Positions 34,542 to 44,228 are shown, counted from the first letter of the stretch. The stretch is DNA of 64,000 nt from Gottschalkia acidurici 9a (GCF_000299355.1 NC_018664.1:372001-436000), one strand, 5' to 3'. Translations and numbers: made by a program. Notes: a model not told the origin generated them from the letters alone.

Positions 34542-35939
34542 TTGAGTGAAGCTGTAACAAATCAAAAAGAAAGGCAAAAACAATTTATTTTATCAAGTAA
34601 CATGTGGAAGGTAATGTTTGAATTATCATGGCCAGCAGTTATAGCTATGGTTTTATACGGTCTAAATTCAGTAATAGACGGTATATTTGTCGGAAAGTTT
34701 GTGGGAGAAAGTGCACTAGCAGGTGTTTCAGTAGCTTATCCTCTTTCTCAAATTAGTGTAGGGCTAGGATCTCAAATTAGTGTAGGGCTAGGATCTCTAA
34801 TTGGAGTCGGAGCTGGTTCAGTTCTTAGTATAGCGCTAGGTAGTAAAGATAAAAGAACACAAGAGCGTCTAATAGGAAATGTTAACTACCTTTCTATTGT
34901 ATCAACACTTATATACATGGTATTAGGACTATTTTTTTCGACTCAGCTAGTAAAAATTATGGGAGGGGTAGGAGAATCTTTAGTTTTAGGAGATAGTTAC
35001 TTTAGAATTACAATCTTTGGTTCAATTTTCTGGATATATGGACTAGCAGGGAATATGATTGTAAGGTCTGAAGGAAAAATGAAGTCAGCAGCATTAATGA
35101 TGGGAATAGGATTAGTTGTTAATATAATCGCTAACTATATTTTAATTGTAAATTTAGGGCTAGGAGTAGAAGGAGCTGCATGGGGAACAAATATCGGTAT
35201 GTTTGTATATACTCTTTTGGGTTGGATTTATTTTGGAAAGGGATTTTCTTCTTTTAAAACAAAAGTTTTTTCAATCTATAGAGACAAAGATATTATAAGT
35301 TCAATTATACGTTTAGGTACGTCATCTCTTATTATGATTATAATGAACTTAGTTCAAGCAGTTATTGTTTTTAATGCGCTAGCTAAATATGGTACAGTTG
35401 CAGATATAGCATTTTATGGCGCAGTATATCGTATATTCACATTTTTACTAACACCTATATTTGGACTAATGCGCGCATTACAACCAGTAGCCGGTATTAA
35501 CTATGGATCAGAGCAATACGAGCGTGTTATTAGTTCTTTTAAAACTTTTATAGTTGCATCTACAATATTAACATTACCATTTTGGATTATTTCTATGTTA
35601 TCTCCAAATTCTATTTTAGGACTAATGCTACCAGATCAAATATTCTCGGGAACTCAATTAATGTGTTTTAGAATTTATATGGCGATACTTCCATTATTAT
35701 CAACAATTTTTATGGCAATGACATTTTTCCCTGCTATAGATAGAGGAAGACCATCAGCTATAATAGGGATTGTAAGACAGCTAGTTTTCTATGTACCAGT
35801 AATGATAATTTTGCCTAAAATGATAGGGGTTCTAGGTATATATTATGGAACATTTGGAATAGACGTAGTTATTGTAATGGGAACTATTATTATGGTTAAA
35901 AAAGAATTTAACGCATTAAGATCAAAGCAAGCATATTAA
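34542..35939 (+). CDS. MATE-family efflux transporter
   Basis: This is a twelve-helix multidrug-and-toxin type exporter of 465 residues, energised by Na+ or H+. Family marks include ELSWPAVIAMVLYGLNSVIDGIFVG and, in the second half, RLGTSSLIMIIMNLV. A 24-base in-frame duplication makes QISVGLGS occur twice in the first bundle. The start is TTG behind GAGGAGG. A perfect Fur palindrome and an upstream AraC regulator suggest that it exports something linked to iron, such as a siderophore or its breakdown product. That is inference, since the family also carries drugs and dyes. Confidence 0.9.
   Translation: MSEAVTNQKERQKQFILSSNMWKVMFELSWPAVIAMVLYGLNSVIDGIFVGKFVGESALAGVSVAYPLSQISVGLGSQISVGLGSLIGVGAGSVLSIALGSKDKRTQERLIGNVNYLSIVSTLIYMVLGLFFSTQLVKIMGGVGESLVLGDSYFRITIFGSIFWIYGLAGNMIVRSEGKMKSAALMMGIGLVVNIIANYILIVNLGLGVEGAAWGTNIGMFVYTLLGWIYFGKGFSSFKTKVFSIYRDKDIISSIIRLGTSSLIMIIMNLVQAVIVFNALAKYGTVADIAFYGAVYRIFTFLLTPIFGLMRALQPVAGINYGSEQYERVISSFKTFIVASTILTLPFWIISMLSPNSILGLMLPDQIFSGTQLMCFRIYMAILPLLSTIFMAMTFFPAIDRGRPSAIIGIVRQLVFYVPVMIILPKMIGVLGIYYGTFGIDVVIVMGTIIMVKKEFNALRSKQAY
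34749..34796 (+). repeat. 24-base tandem duplication inside the MATE gene
   Basis: The 24-base unit coding QISVGLGS occurs twice without change (34749-34772 and 34773-34796). It adds eight residues to a transmembrane segment. Exact identity suggests a recent slip. Confidence 0.9.
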
Positions 35940-36013
35940 ACTTTAAGATTATAGTAAATAATAAAGGAGTAATAAGTTATTTATTATAATTAATAGTATA
36001 TAGTGTAGATAAT

Positions 36014-36080
36014 AAGACTTCTTGAAGTGGTGCTACTTTCAGTATTAATAGTAGCAGTTTCAGGGAGTCTTTATTTTTAT
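36014..36080 (+). terminator. Long hairpin terminator after the MATE gene
   Basis: AAGACT (36014-36019) pairs with AGTCTT (36066-36071), with inner pairing of GTGCTACT with AGTAGCAG, then TTATTTTTAT. The bases from 35940 to 36013 show nothing else. Confidence 0.75.
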
Positions 36081-36118
36081 ATAAACTTTTATAATATAGT
36101 AGCAATTAGTAGAATAAC

Positions 36119-36148
36119 TTGACAGTATAAATATCATATGCATATAAT
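36119..36148 (+). promoter_or_regulatory. Sigma-A-type promoter for the DUF4097 lipoprotein
   Basis: TTGACA (36119-36124) and TATAAT (36143-36148) are perfect boxes with an 18-base spacer. The leader to the gene is about 150 bases and shows no riboswitch that I recognise. Confidence 0.7.
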
Positions 36149-36304
36149 GGTACCAACTAGGCAACGTTACACCATAAATGTATTATAGTTACAATAGATA
36201 GATTTTTATATGATTTTAAGTACTATACAAATCATTTTTTAAATGTACTTAATAATATACATAAGTAATAAAGTTGTTAAATAGAGAAAGGAGGATAAAT
36301 TATT

Positions 36305-37213
36305 ATGAGAACTCGTAAACTCTTAGTAATAGCAATAGCATGTGTTTTGGTGTTTATGATAGGAGGCTGTGACTCAGATCAATTAAAAGCAGAGTTAACT
36401 AATAGCAAACTATCTAATTCTATTCTACATCAAACATTTAATTATGAAGAAGCTACAGAAGCAGAAGTGTTATCAATATTTAATACAGTAGGAGATATAA
36501 AAATATCACGATCTGAAAGTGATAAAGTTATTGTGATCGCTCAACTAGAACAAACAAAAGAACTTAAGGATATAGATAAAAAGCTTGAAAACCTTGTAAT
36601 CCAACCACAAATTCGTAATGGTGTAATTTACTTTGAACCTCTCTACAATAAAGATACAAGTCGCAATTATTGGGAATGGATTTCATCTGAGTTAAATGGT
36701 AACGGTATAAATATTAATTTTGATATTCAAATACCAGATACAATTAAAGAACTTCGTGTTTACAACGAGATTGGTGATATAGAGTTAAACAATATTTCTT
36801 CAAAAATATATGCTCAAACAAATATCGGAAGCATTGTAGGCACTGATCTGAATCCATTAGATACAGCAACTTTTATAAGTAACATTCCAAAGTTACAAAA
36901 TGAAGGAATAAATATAAGTTTATCGAGCATTGATAACGTTAATTCAATCATAACGGCAACTACTCTTAATGATATAACTATTAACCTACCAAAAGAGTCA
37001 AATTACAGTCATATAGAAAACGACGATATCGCTACTGAATATCCTTATGAAATATCTACAAATAGTAACGTAAATTATATTAGAAAGAAGAGTCTTGAAA
37101 AATTAAATAACTTAAATAACAAACGAAACAATACAGTTATAACCACTCATGTAAGTGATGATCTTTTGAGAGAAGTATACATTAATATAGAAGGAGATAA
37201 TAAAAACGTATAA
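36305..37213 (+). CDS. DUF4097-type lipoprotein
   Basis: This is a secreted lipoprotein of 302 residues with a signal peptide ending in the lipobox IGGC. The middle carries the repeated beta-strand pattern of DUF4097 proteins: FNTVGDIKISRSESDKVIV, VYNEIGDIELNNISSKIYAQTNIGSI. This is a right-handed helix-like fold of unknown role, often linked to cell-envelope sensing. The last 80 residues are Asn-rich and charged. AGGAGGAT precedes the ATG. It has its own strong promoter and terminator and no clear partner. Confidence 0.8.
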   Translation: MRTRKLLVIAIACVLVFMIGGCDSDQLKAELTNSKLSNSILHQTFNYEEATEAEVLSIFNTVGDIKISRSESDKVIVIAQLEQTKELKDIDKKLENLVIQPQIRNGVIYFEPLYNKDTSRNYWEWISSELNGNGININFDIQIPDTIKELRVYNEIGDIELNNISSKIYAQTNIGSIVGTDLNPLDTATFISNIPKLQNEGINISLSSIDNVNSIITATTLNDITINLPKESNYSHIENDDIATEYPYEISTNSNVNYIRKKSLEKLNNLNNKRNNTVITTHVSDDLLREVYINIEGDNKNV

Positions 37214-37295
37214 TATCTTATTTTCATATAGTTAAAACTGTAAGATAAAGTTTAATTAGAAGTTACCAAGTATAGAATCGTTAATAAGAACACTT

Positions 37296-37338
37296 GAAGT
37301 CATAAGTAATAATTATTATTACTTATGACTTCTTTTGT
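37296..37338. terminator. Strong terminator with AGTCATAAG stem
   Basis: GAAGTCATAAGTAAT and ATTACTTATGACTTC form a long stem (37296-37332) followed by TTTTGTATTT. It may also stop the leftward ABC-2 operon. Confidence 0.85.
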
Positions 37339-37396
37339 ATTTACCAGGTTTATATATTTTAATGTAAAATAACTATTAGAATATCTAATGTCAGTT

Positions 37397-38141
37397 TTAT
37401 TCCCAGCGGAAAAAACGTATAGAAACACTTACGCAAACAACCATAATTGATACCATTATAATGATTGAAGATAAGGAGGCATGGATTGGTAAACCCAAAG
37501 AAGTAGCTTTGAGTAGCTTAATTCCTTGTGTCAAAGGTAATATATCTGATATCCTTTGAAGTGATGTGGGCATAATTTCATAAGGCAACGTAGCACCTGA
37601 AAAAATAAGCATTGGAAAGTATAGTACACAACACAATAGGTTAGCTATTTTAATATTAGATGCAACTCCTGCGACCATCATTCCTATACTGTAGATTGAT
37701 ATCATTACCAAAAAATAAGCTCCAATAAATGAAAGCCATGAACCATACATTTGATAATTGAAGAAAATAACAGCCACTATATAGACAAGAACTAAGGAAA
37801 CTATAGACATAAGTGCATTAATTGCAACCTGAACAATCAAAAGTAAAGCTGGGCTTATTGGTGTTACCTTAAAACGCTTGAGTATTTTTTTATGCCTATA
37901 ATCTGAGATTACTAGGGGAAGTCCCATAACTCCTGCAGCACATATTCCAATAGACACTACTGCACCGAATGACTGAGCTAAAAAATGTATATTTAGCTCC
38001 ATCAAAAGCCAACTTGTTCCCATAAATAATTCCGAGAATTATCATTATCACAATTGGCATACAAACCGCGAAGATGACCATATCCATGTTACGTATAGAT
38101 AGCTTCAATTCAGTTTTAAACAATGTGTTAAATGCTTTCAT
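37397..38141 (-). pseudogene. ABC-2 type permease with a frameshift
   Basis: The N-terminal part runs MKAFNTLFKTELKLSIRNMD to IYGNKLAFDGAKYTF. The rest, FLAQSFGAVVSIGICAAGVM to the stop at 37397, is in another frame. The break lies at a run of six T on the minus strand (37980-37985), and one T less would restore a single ABC-2 permease of about 247 residues with six membrane segments. It pairs with the ATPase encoded just upstream, with which it overlaps by 14 bases. The unit would export drugs, peptides or lipids. It may be a true loss or a sequence error. Confidence 0.82.
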
Positions 38142-38862
38142 TCTCTTTATCCTCCTCTTCCGTGTACCAAAGGTAAGCATCCTCAAAACTCTCGAAAGGA
38201 CTATCTGTAATTGCTTCCTGTACTGTTCCTGAAAATATAATTTTTCCGTCTCTTAGAATACTGATTTTGTCACATAAAGCTTCTATCTCATCCATAAAAT
38301 GAGATGTTAAGAATATAGTTAAACCTTTATCTTTTAGATCAGAAAGGCATTTCCATACATCTCGCCTTGCTTTAGCATCTAGTCCTGTAGTTAACTCATC
38401 TAAAAACACAACATCAGGATTAGGAATTAGAGCAAGGACAATGGACAATCTCTGTTTCTGTCCACCAGAAAGTTGATTTACTTGACTTTTCAATTTGTTG
38501 GAAAGACCAAATTGATTTAATAGGGTATCATAATTCAAGTAGTTCTTATAAAGCGATTGTGTGACTTCACAAAGCTCAGCTACTGTTATTTTATCTTGAT
38601 AAACTACCTCCTGAAATTGAACACCTATTCTGCTAAATAGCTGTTTTCGTTCTGTTTGGGGGTTCATCTCTAAAATTGATATGACTCCACTGTCACACTT
38701 TTTAATACCTAAGATACATTCAATAGTTGTACTTTTACCTGCACCATTTGCTCCAAGTAGACCAAATACTTCACCACGACGAACTGAAATATTAACATTT
38801 TCAACTGCGCTTATACCAGCATATGACTTGCTTAAATTCTCCACTTTGATTGTTGTTTCCAT
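38128..38862 (-). CDS. ABC-2 exporter ATPase
   Basis: This 244-residue ATPase has Walker A GANGAGKST, the Q-loop VQFQEVVYQ, the signature LSGGQKQRLSIVLAL and Walker B VVFLDELTTGLD (Leu in place of the usual Pro after DE). The switch His is in LTSHFMDE. It belongs to the DrrA/CcmA-like exporters. It is transcribed from a MerR-type operator at 38.9 kb and is followed by the frameshifted permease. AGGAGG is visible upstream on the minus strand. Confidence 0.93.
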   Translation of the reverse strand: METTIKVENLSKSYAGISAVENVNISVRRGEVFGLLGANGAGKSTTIECILGIKKCDSGVISILEMNPQTERKQLFSRIGVQFQEVVYQDKITVAELCEVTQSLYKNYLNYDTLLNQFGLSNKLKSQVNQLSGGQKQRLSIVLALIPNPDVVFLDELTTGLDAKARRDVWKCLSDLKDKGLTIFLTSHFMDEIEALCDKISILRDGKIIFSGTVQEAITDSPFESFEDAYLWYTEEEDKENESI

Positions 38863-38907
38863 TCTTACAACTACCTCCTATTCTTTTTATTTATACAAAA
38901 AGGATAA

Positions 38908-38943
38908 CACCAGATCAAAGTCTGGTGTTAAGGTGTAGGGTTT
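38908..38943 (-). promoter_or_regulatory. MerR-type operator and hairpin before the ABC-2 operon
   Basis: AGTCTGGTGTTAAGGTGTAGGG (38919-38940) matches the segment before the merR-like gene in 20 of 22 bases. In addition AACACCAGA (38906-38914 area) and TCTGGTGTT form a hairpin that, read leftward, is followed by ATCCTTTTTG, so it may also work as a terminator or attenuator. It overlaps the merR stop. Confidence 0.6.
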
Positions 38944-39689
38944 GTTTTGAATTTTTCTTGCATCTTTTCAAGGCGAGCAATTATATCTAGTACATTTTGC
39001 TCAGCATGAGACAAAGATGTGAGTAGCTTATCATATGCAGAGACGATATCCTCATTTTCATTTGGAGTATCAATTATCTTTCTTATGTCAACTTTGGAAT
39101 TGTTAGATAAAGCTCCTAGCATTCTCAAAATAGCAGAAAGTGAGTAATTTGCACAGCGAAGAGAGCGAATGATTTTTAATTGATCAATATCTTTATCAGT
39201 ATATACACGATAACCGTTGTGTTTTCTCTTCACAGTCAGCAAACCGTTCATTTCCCAATTTCTTAAGGTATCTATTGAGATTTGCAGATAATTAGCTGTT
39301 TCCTTTCTAGTGAGATACAATTTGTTAGTTCTTTGATTAGTTTTAGATAATACTTTTGTCACAATTTCTATAGCTTCTTCAGCATTCTTCTGTTCAGTCT
39401 TAATTTGTTGCAAGTAACTTTTTGCAAGGATAATGGACTTATCAAAATTTTTATTAGCTGAAGCTTTGATAATATCAATTACTTTCTTTCGCAATCCATT
39501 TTGCAGAATCTCTACTTTTAAAGCAGTTCTTGCGAGTTTGAATTGTTCTAAGTGAAGATCAGTAAATATACGGTATCCATTTGACTGTCGTTCTGGCTTA
39601 GATATTAAATTTAATCTCTCATAAAGTCTCACAGTATTGGGATGTATGCCGATTATTTTTGCAATTTCAGATGTTCTATATACCGTCAT
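38928..39689 (-). CDS. MerR-family regulator with two DNA-binding domains
   Basis: This 253-residue protein carries two separate MerR helix-turn-helix domains. The first is YRTSEIAKIIGIHPNTVRLYERLNLI (start) and the second is YLTRKETANYLQISIDTLRNWEMNGLL near residue 120, each followed by its wing (NGYRIFTDLHLEQFKLAR; NGYRVYTDKDIDQLKIIR). A helical linker joins them. Normal MerR proteins have one domain and dimerise, so this one may bind an operator as a monomer or bridge two. The same 25-base sequence lies before its own gene and before the ABC-2 operon, which points to autoregulation and control of the exporter. Confidence 0.9.
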   Translation of the reverse strand: MTVYRTSEIAKIIGIHPNTVRLYERLNLISKPERQSNGYRIFTDLHLEQFKLARTALKVEILQNGLRKKVIDIIKASANKNFDKSIILAKSYLQQIKTEQKNAEEAIEIVTKVLSKTNQRTNKLYLTRKETANYLQISIDTLRNWEMNGLLTVKRKHNGYRVYTDKDIDQLKIIRSLRCANYSLSAILRMLGALSNNSKVDIRKIIDTPNENEDIVSAYDKLLTSLSHAEQNVLDIIARLEKMQEKFKTNPTP

Positions 39690-39737
39690 TCTGTAATCTC
39701 ACCTCCAATATTTTTGTACATCATAGCATTAAATAGA

Positions 39738-39762
39738 AGTCTGGTGTTATAGTGTAGGGTTT
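39738..39762 (-). promoter_or_regulatory. MerR-type operator before the merR-like gene
   Basis: AGTCTGGTGTTATAGTGTAGGG here and AGTCTGGTGTTAAGGTGTAGGG at 38919-38940 are direct repeats. MerR operators typically sit between over-spaced -35 and -10 boxes, and this one lies about 50 bases before the start. Confidence 0.6.
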
Positions 39763-40330
39763 TATTATAGTCTATGTTAACAAGAGATAGAGCTCATAAA
39801 ATGTCTCTCGTTATATATAACTAAAAAGTTTCATATTATAATAATATAGTGAGATAATTAATAAAACTTTATAAGCTTTTAAATTAAATCAATTAACTTA
39901 GTACCAATATATATAGTAGAGTAAAATTAAAAGCCTCAAACCTTGTGTATAACTTAAAATATATCACTTCCTATTGACATAAAAAACTATAAATGATATA
40001 CAGTACAATAAGGAGAAAGTTGAGAAGAAAGTATAATTTTACAGAACATAGAGAATATTACTTCTTAAAATCTTTTGAATATATTTATATTTTGTTATTT
40101 ATAGAGTATCAAAGAATATTTAGAAAATAAAAGATAATTTTAGAAGGAAACGTAAAATATTATTATGATTTATAAAAAAATAGATAGTTTGTACTTTATA
40201 ATATAAAGATATTTATAATAAATATTAAGTATATTTGAAATGTTAAATTACAATTATATAAAAGAATAAAAAAGAAATGTTCACAGAGTTTTTTGTGAAA
40301 AATTAAATAATCATACGAGGAGAATGAGTA
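39763..40330 (+). other. Largely gene-free stretch with a promoter copy and a possible small ORF
   Basis: A promoter-like block (39974-40009: TTGACATAAAAAACTATAAATG and on) repeats the one at 32935. AAGGAG at 40010-40015 and a TTG at 40020 then open a 36-codon frame (MRRKYNFTEHREYYFLKSFE...) ending at 40130. It is aromatic-rich and of unknown nature. No other gene is seen up to the acetyltransferase. Confidence 0.4.
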
Positions 40331-40903
40331 ATGAGAATAGAAGAATTATCAATAAATCAAAGAGAGAATGTTTATAATAATCACTTAACGGTAGACTTTC
40401 CTGAGAGTGAAGTTAAACCACTTAAACAGATTGAAGGTTTAATTGAGAAAGATAATTATGTTTGCTATGGCTTTTTTGAGGGTGAGGATCTGTTAGGATA
40501 TACATACTTTGTAAAAACTAAAAGTTCTAATACGTTATTATTAGATTATTTTGCTGTTAACAAGCAATATAGATCTAATGGTATTGGTAGTAAAATTATT
40601 GGATCTATAAAAGACAAACTTCATGGTAAGTATTCATTATTACTTGGTGAAGTTGAAAATCCAGAGTTTGCATGTGATGATAATGATAGATCTATGAGAG
40701 AACGTCGTATTGCATTTTATTTAAAAAATGGATTTAAAGTAAGTAGTGTGAAAAGTAGTGTTTCAGTAGATGATTATATAATAATAACTTTAAACTTGAG
40801 TAAAGAATTAAATGATAAAGAAATTTATCAAGAAATGAGTGAAATCTATCGTGTTATGTTTGGGGAAAAGTTCTTTAATGAACATATCAATATTTCAATA
40901 TAG
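40331..40903 (+). CDS. GNAT-family acetyltransferase
   Basis: This 190-residue protein has the GNAT core: YVCYGFFEGEDLLGYTYFVK (strands 2-3), LLLDYFAVNKQYRSNGIGSKIIGSI with the acetyl-CoA motif QYRSNGIG, and FYLKNGFKVSS. The C-terminal 35 residues are an added helix. AGGAG precedes the ATG. The substrate cannot be told from sequence. It lies alone before a chemoreceptor gene, about 70 bases away. Confidence 0.92.
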   Translation: MRIEELSINQRENVYNNHLTVDFPESEVKPLKQIEGLIEKDNYVCYGFFEGEDLLGYTYFVKTKSSNTLLLDYFAVNKQYRSNGIGSKIIGSIKDKLHGKYSLLLGEVENPEFACDDNDRSMRERRIAFYLKNGFKVSSVKSSVSVDDYIIITLNLSKELNDKEIYQEMSEIYRVMFGEKFFNEHINISI

Positions 40904-40974
40904 AAAATATATAGTAAATGTAAAATTTTAAAAGATGCAATTAACAATAAAATATGAAAGGGAGTGATAAAAAC

Positions 40975-43014
40975 ATGAACAATGAGGGCGTTTCTAAAAC
41001 ACTTTTAGGAAATTTATCAATAAAAAATAGAAGTATTATATCAAAAATTATTTTCTTTACAGTAGTAATTTTTATTTTGATATCTTTCCTGACTCAGGCC
41101 TCTTTATACAAATACGTAAAAAATATAGTGTATAATATGGAATTAGAGAAAGTGAAGAATGCACATTCAACAGTATATGATACATTCACATCCGCTAGTG
41201 TTACAAATAAGTCTGCAAATGAGGCTATGAATGAGCGTACCGTGATAATTTCTAAAGCAATTGCTAACTTTTTATCAAAGAGCAACTACTCTGTAGAAGA
41301 GGTCAAAGAAGTTGGACAAAATATGGGGGCTGAAGAAATCAATATTATTGATGAACAAGGCATTATAATTAGCAGTACAGTAGAAAGTAATATTGGAAAA
41401 GATGTAAAAGGTGAAGAGAAAATATCATCAGGGTTAGAGGCATTAAATGGAGAGGTTGTGGTTGGACCAGCTCCTGCTATGGGTACAGATCTAATTCAGT
41501 ACATTAGTGTACCCCGTATAGATAAAAAAGGTGCCATTCAAATAGGATTTAGTTCTAAGCCACATAATAAAATACACGAAGACTCTAATCCTCAAAGCTC
41601 GATAGGTCAAACACAGATAGGTAAAACAGGTGTAGTAATGGCTTTTAACAGCGATGGTAAAATAAAAGTACACTCTAATCAAGAACTTGTAGGTACATCT
41701 ATAGAAAATAAAGATTTTCTAAAGACAGTTGTAGAAAATGAATCTGGAGAAATTAAATTTGTAGAAAAAGGTATAGAGTATTATGGTATTTATGAAAAAA
41801 GATTAGGATTATATATTACAGCAGCAATGGGAATTAAGGAAGTTGAAGAAAAAACTTGGATAGTACAAAGAACTTCTATGATCTTTTCTATAATAACTCT
41901 TATAATAGTTGCACTTGGAGTATACATGATATTTCAAAAGCTTATCGCCAAAAAGATAAAAAACTTTTTAGTTGAACTAGACTTTGTAAGTAGAGGAGAT
42001 TTAACAAGAAACATTCATTTAGACTCTGATGATGAAATGGGAACTATGTTCAAAAGTTTTAATAATACAGTAAATAGTGTTAGGGATATAATAAAAGAAG
42101 TACTATCATCTGCCGAAATAGTTACTTCTAGCAGTGAAGAGCTAGCTGCTAGCTCATATCAACTATCAGATACATCACAAGAAATATCTAAGGTTATTGA
42201 AGATATAGCAACAGGTTCAGTAAAACAAGCAGAGGATGTTAAGAGTGGTTTAGAGAAAGCTATGAAGCTAGAACAAAATACGTATAAATTAAGCTCGCTT
42301 ACAAAAGAATTAAGAGATATATCTGATAAAATAGAATCCTTAAAAGATAAAGGAATTATAGACAACGAGAATGTGACTGATAAGTCAGACTTAAGTAACT
42401 TATCAATAGAAGAAATATCTAAGATGGTAAGTGAAACCAATGAAAGCACTAAAAAAATTAATGATATTATTAGTGTGATTAATGATATTGCTAGTCAAAC
42501 AAGTTTACTTGCATTAAATGCTTCTATTGAATCAGCAAGATCAGGAGAGGCTGGTCGTGGATTCTCAGTAGTAGCGGAAGAAATCAAAAAGCTTGCAGAA
42601 CAGTCATCTAACTCAGTTAGTGATATTAAGAACATAACTAATGAATTACAGTGTAAATCGACTCAAACTGTAGAGACAATGGAGAAAGTTAAAGAAATCA
42701 TACAAGAACAAACAATAGCTATAGATGATACTAAAAGAGTATTTCTGAATTTAGCAGATGAAATTGAAGAATCTAGAAAAAAGGTAGATGAATTAAATCT
42801 ACTAGAAGGAGAAATAATGTCTAACAAAAGTGATATTATGAATGCATTCGATAGGCTTTCAGTAGTTGCAGATCATAACTCAGATAGTACTCAGCAAGTT
42901 TCTGTTACAACTGAAGAACAAAGTTCTTCTATAGAAGAGTTAGCTAGCTTCAGCAATAATTTATCAGAATTATCATTAAAGCTTAAAGAAATAATTAATA
43001 GATTTAAGATATAG
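40975..43014 (+). CDS. Methyl-accepting chemotaxis protein
   Basis: This is a membrane chemoreceptor of about 679 residues. A first membrane segment ([18 protein letters not shown]) is followed by an extracellular Cache-type sensor of about 250 residues, then a second segment ([21 protein letters not shown]), a HAMP domain and a long cytoplasmic coiled coil. The signalling tip shows [20 protein letters not shown] and [20 protein letters not shown]. The usual C-terminal receptor pentapeptide is absent. The ATG at 40975 fits AAAGGGAG better than 40954. Redox, metal or metabolite sensing is possible. Confidence 0.92.
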   Translation: MNNEGVSKTLLGNLSIKNRSIISKIIFFTVVIFILISFLTQASLYKYVKNIVYNMELEKVKNAHSTVYDTFTSASVTNKSANEAMNERTVIISKAIANFLSKSNYSVEEVKEVGQNMGAEEINIIDEQGIIISSTVESNIGKDVKGEEKISSGLEALNGEVVVGPAPAMGTDLIQYISVPRIDKKGAIQIGFSSKPHNKIHEDSNPQSSIGQTQIGKTGVVMAFNSDGKIKVHSNQELVGTSIENKDFLKTVVENESGEIKFVEKGIEYYGIYEKRLGLYITAAMGIKEVEEKTWIVQRTSMIFSIITLIIVALGVYMIFQKLIAKKIKNFLVELDFVSRGDLTRNIHLDSDDEMGTMFKSFNNTVNSVRDIIKEVLSSAEIVTSSSEELAASSYQLSDTSQEISKVIEDIATGSVKQAEDVKSGLEKAMKLEQNTYKLSSLTKELRDISDKIESLKDKGIIDNENVTDKSDLSNLSIEEISKMVSETNESTKKINDIISVINDIASQTSLLALNASIESARSGEAGRGFSVVAEEIKKLAEQSSNSVSDIKNITNELQCKSTQTVETMEKVKEIIQEQTIAIDDTKRVFLNLADEIEESRKKVDELNLLEGEIMSNKSDIMNAFDRLSVVADHNSDSTQQVSVTTEEQSSSIEELASFSNNLSELSLKLKEIINRFKI

Positions 43015-43079
43015 AATAAAGACATATTTACTAGAATAAAAATATAATTGAAAGTTACTATGCAACTTAGAATTAGTAC

Positions 43080-43133
43080 CAAAACAACACTTTATTGATA
43101 ATTAATATTATTATCAATAAAGTGTTGTTTTAA
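43080..43133 (+). terminator. Long perfect terminator hairpin
   Basis: AAAACAACACTTTATTGATAAT pairs base for base with ATTATCAATAAAGTGTTGTTTT, around a short AT loop. Confidence 0.88.
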
Positions 43134-43212
43134 ATTCAGAAAACCACGTACTATATGATTTAGCTCTAGAGGGGTATAGCTATGATAAAAAGTATATATG
43201 ACTCATTCTATT

Positions 43213-43258
43213 TCAAATGTAAATGGAGATGAAATATTTCATCCCCATTTACATTTTT
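43213..43258. terminator. Terminator of the leftward YhaM-like gene
   Basis: AAATGTAAATGG (43215-43226) pairs with CCATTTACATTT (43245-43256), with inner pairing of GATGAAAT/ATTTCATC. Poly-A on the left strand side makes it work leftward. Confidence 0.75.
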
Positions 43259-44228
43259 ATAATTCATCTGTATCTTCTTTATTAATACCAGACTTATAAA
43301 GCTGTCTATTATCTAAAGACCATATTCTTTCTGTAAATTCACTTTGATTAGTATCTTTGAGAGCTTTCTCCATATCATACATAGATGCGTCTATAGTGTC
43401 TAGATAGTGTAAAAGTTCAGCTTCTGGTATCATTGGTTTTTTTGGACTTCCATACTCAGGATGATAGTGATGTGTAAGTATCATATGTTTAATGAGAAGA
43501 TTAATTTCCGGATCTATATTTAATTCTCTACAAACCCTATCTATATTTTCTATTCCTTGTATAATATGTCCTAGAAGTTGTCCTTCTATAGTGTATTCAG
43601 AAACTATTCCTAAATTGCTAGAATTCATTTCCTCTAACTTAGCCATATCATGTAATATTATACCTGCATATAATAAGTCTCTATTTATAAAAGTATATAT
43701 TTCAGAAAGCTTTTCACCAGAGTTAATCATTCTAAGAATATGATACATAAGGCCTGAACGTATAGCATGATGATTTTTTTTAGCTGCAGGATAGTATAGT
43801 AATTTTTCCTTGTTCTCAGTAACTATCCTGTGAACTAATCTTTTAATATCCTCATTTTCCATTTGATCTATGTAAATTAATATACAATTATACATTTCTT
43901 TTGAACTTAAAGGTGCAGATTGAACAAAGTCTTCTATATTTAAATCATCCTCATCATTTATATTTCTTAATTTCATTATCTTTAATTGCTTTTTTCCTTG
44001 CCATTCTAAAATATCGCCTCTTATCTTTATTATACTATTTTGGATATAAGCATTATCATCTCCCTTATAATCCCATAGTTTTCCGTTCATTTCTCCTGTA
44101 TCATCTGATAATGTTATATCTAAAAAGCAATTTCCATTTGAAGCTACTTTTTTTTCAACAGACTTCAACATAAAAAATCCATCTATACGTTCATTTACAG
44201 TGAAGTCTTTTATTTTTTTATATTGCAT
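43257..44228 (-). CDS. YhaM-like 3'-5' exoribonuclease (OB fold + HD domain)
   Basis: This 323-residue protein has an N-terminal OB-fold (FFMLKSVEKKVASNGNCFLDITLSDDTGEMNGKLWD) and a C-terminal HD phosphohydrolase domain. HD ligands appear as HHAIRSGLMYHILRM, ILHDMAKLEEM and the pair MILTHHYHPEYGSPKKPMIPEAELLHYLDTIDA. This layout is that of B. subtilis YhaM and S. aureus CbfA/Cbf1, which act on RNA and single-stranded DNA with Mn2+ or Co2+. The start is ATG at the right end with GGAGAG upstream on the minus strand. Confidence 0.93.
   Translation of the reverse strand: MQYKKIKDFTVNERIDGFFMLKSVEKKVASNGNCFLDITLSDDTGEMNGKLWDYKGDDNAYIQNSIIKIRGDILEWQGKKQLKIMKLRNINDEDDLNIEDFVQSAPLSSKEMYNCILIYIDQMENEDIKRLVHRIVTENKEKLLYYPAAKKNHHAIRSGLMYHILRMINSGEKLSEIYTFINRDLLYAGIILHDMAKLEEMNSSNLGIVSEYTIEGQLLGHIIQGIENIDRVCRELNIDPEINLLIKHMILTHHYHPEYGSPKKPMIPEAELLHYLDTIDASMYDMEKALKDTNQSEFTERIWSLDNRQLYKSGINKEDTDEL

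Noticed and set aside
36149-36304. Riboswitch in the long leader of the DUF4097 lipoprotein
   Set aside because: The leader shows no conserved riboswitch core (no TPP, cobalamin, M-box or yybP-ykoY pattern) and no leader terminator.
39974-40130. A firm small gene at 40020-40130
   Set aside because: The 36-codon frame has a ribosome site but close spacing, a TTG start and no recognisable family, so it is only noted within the intergenic entry.
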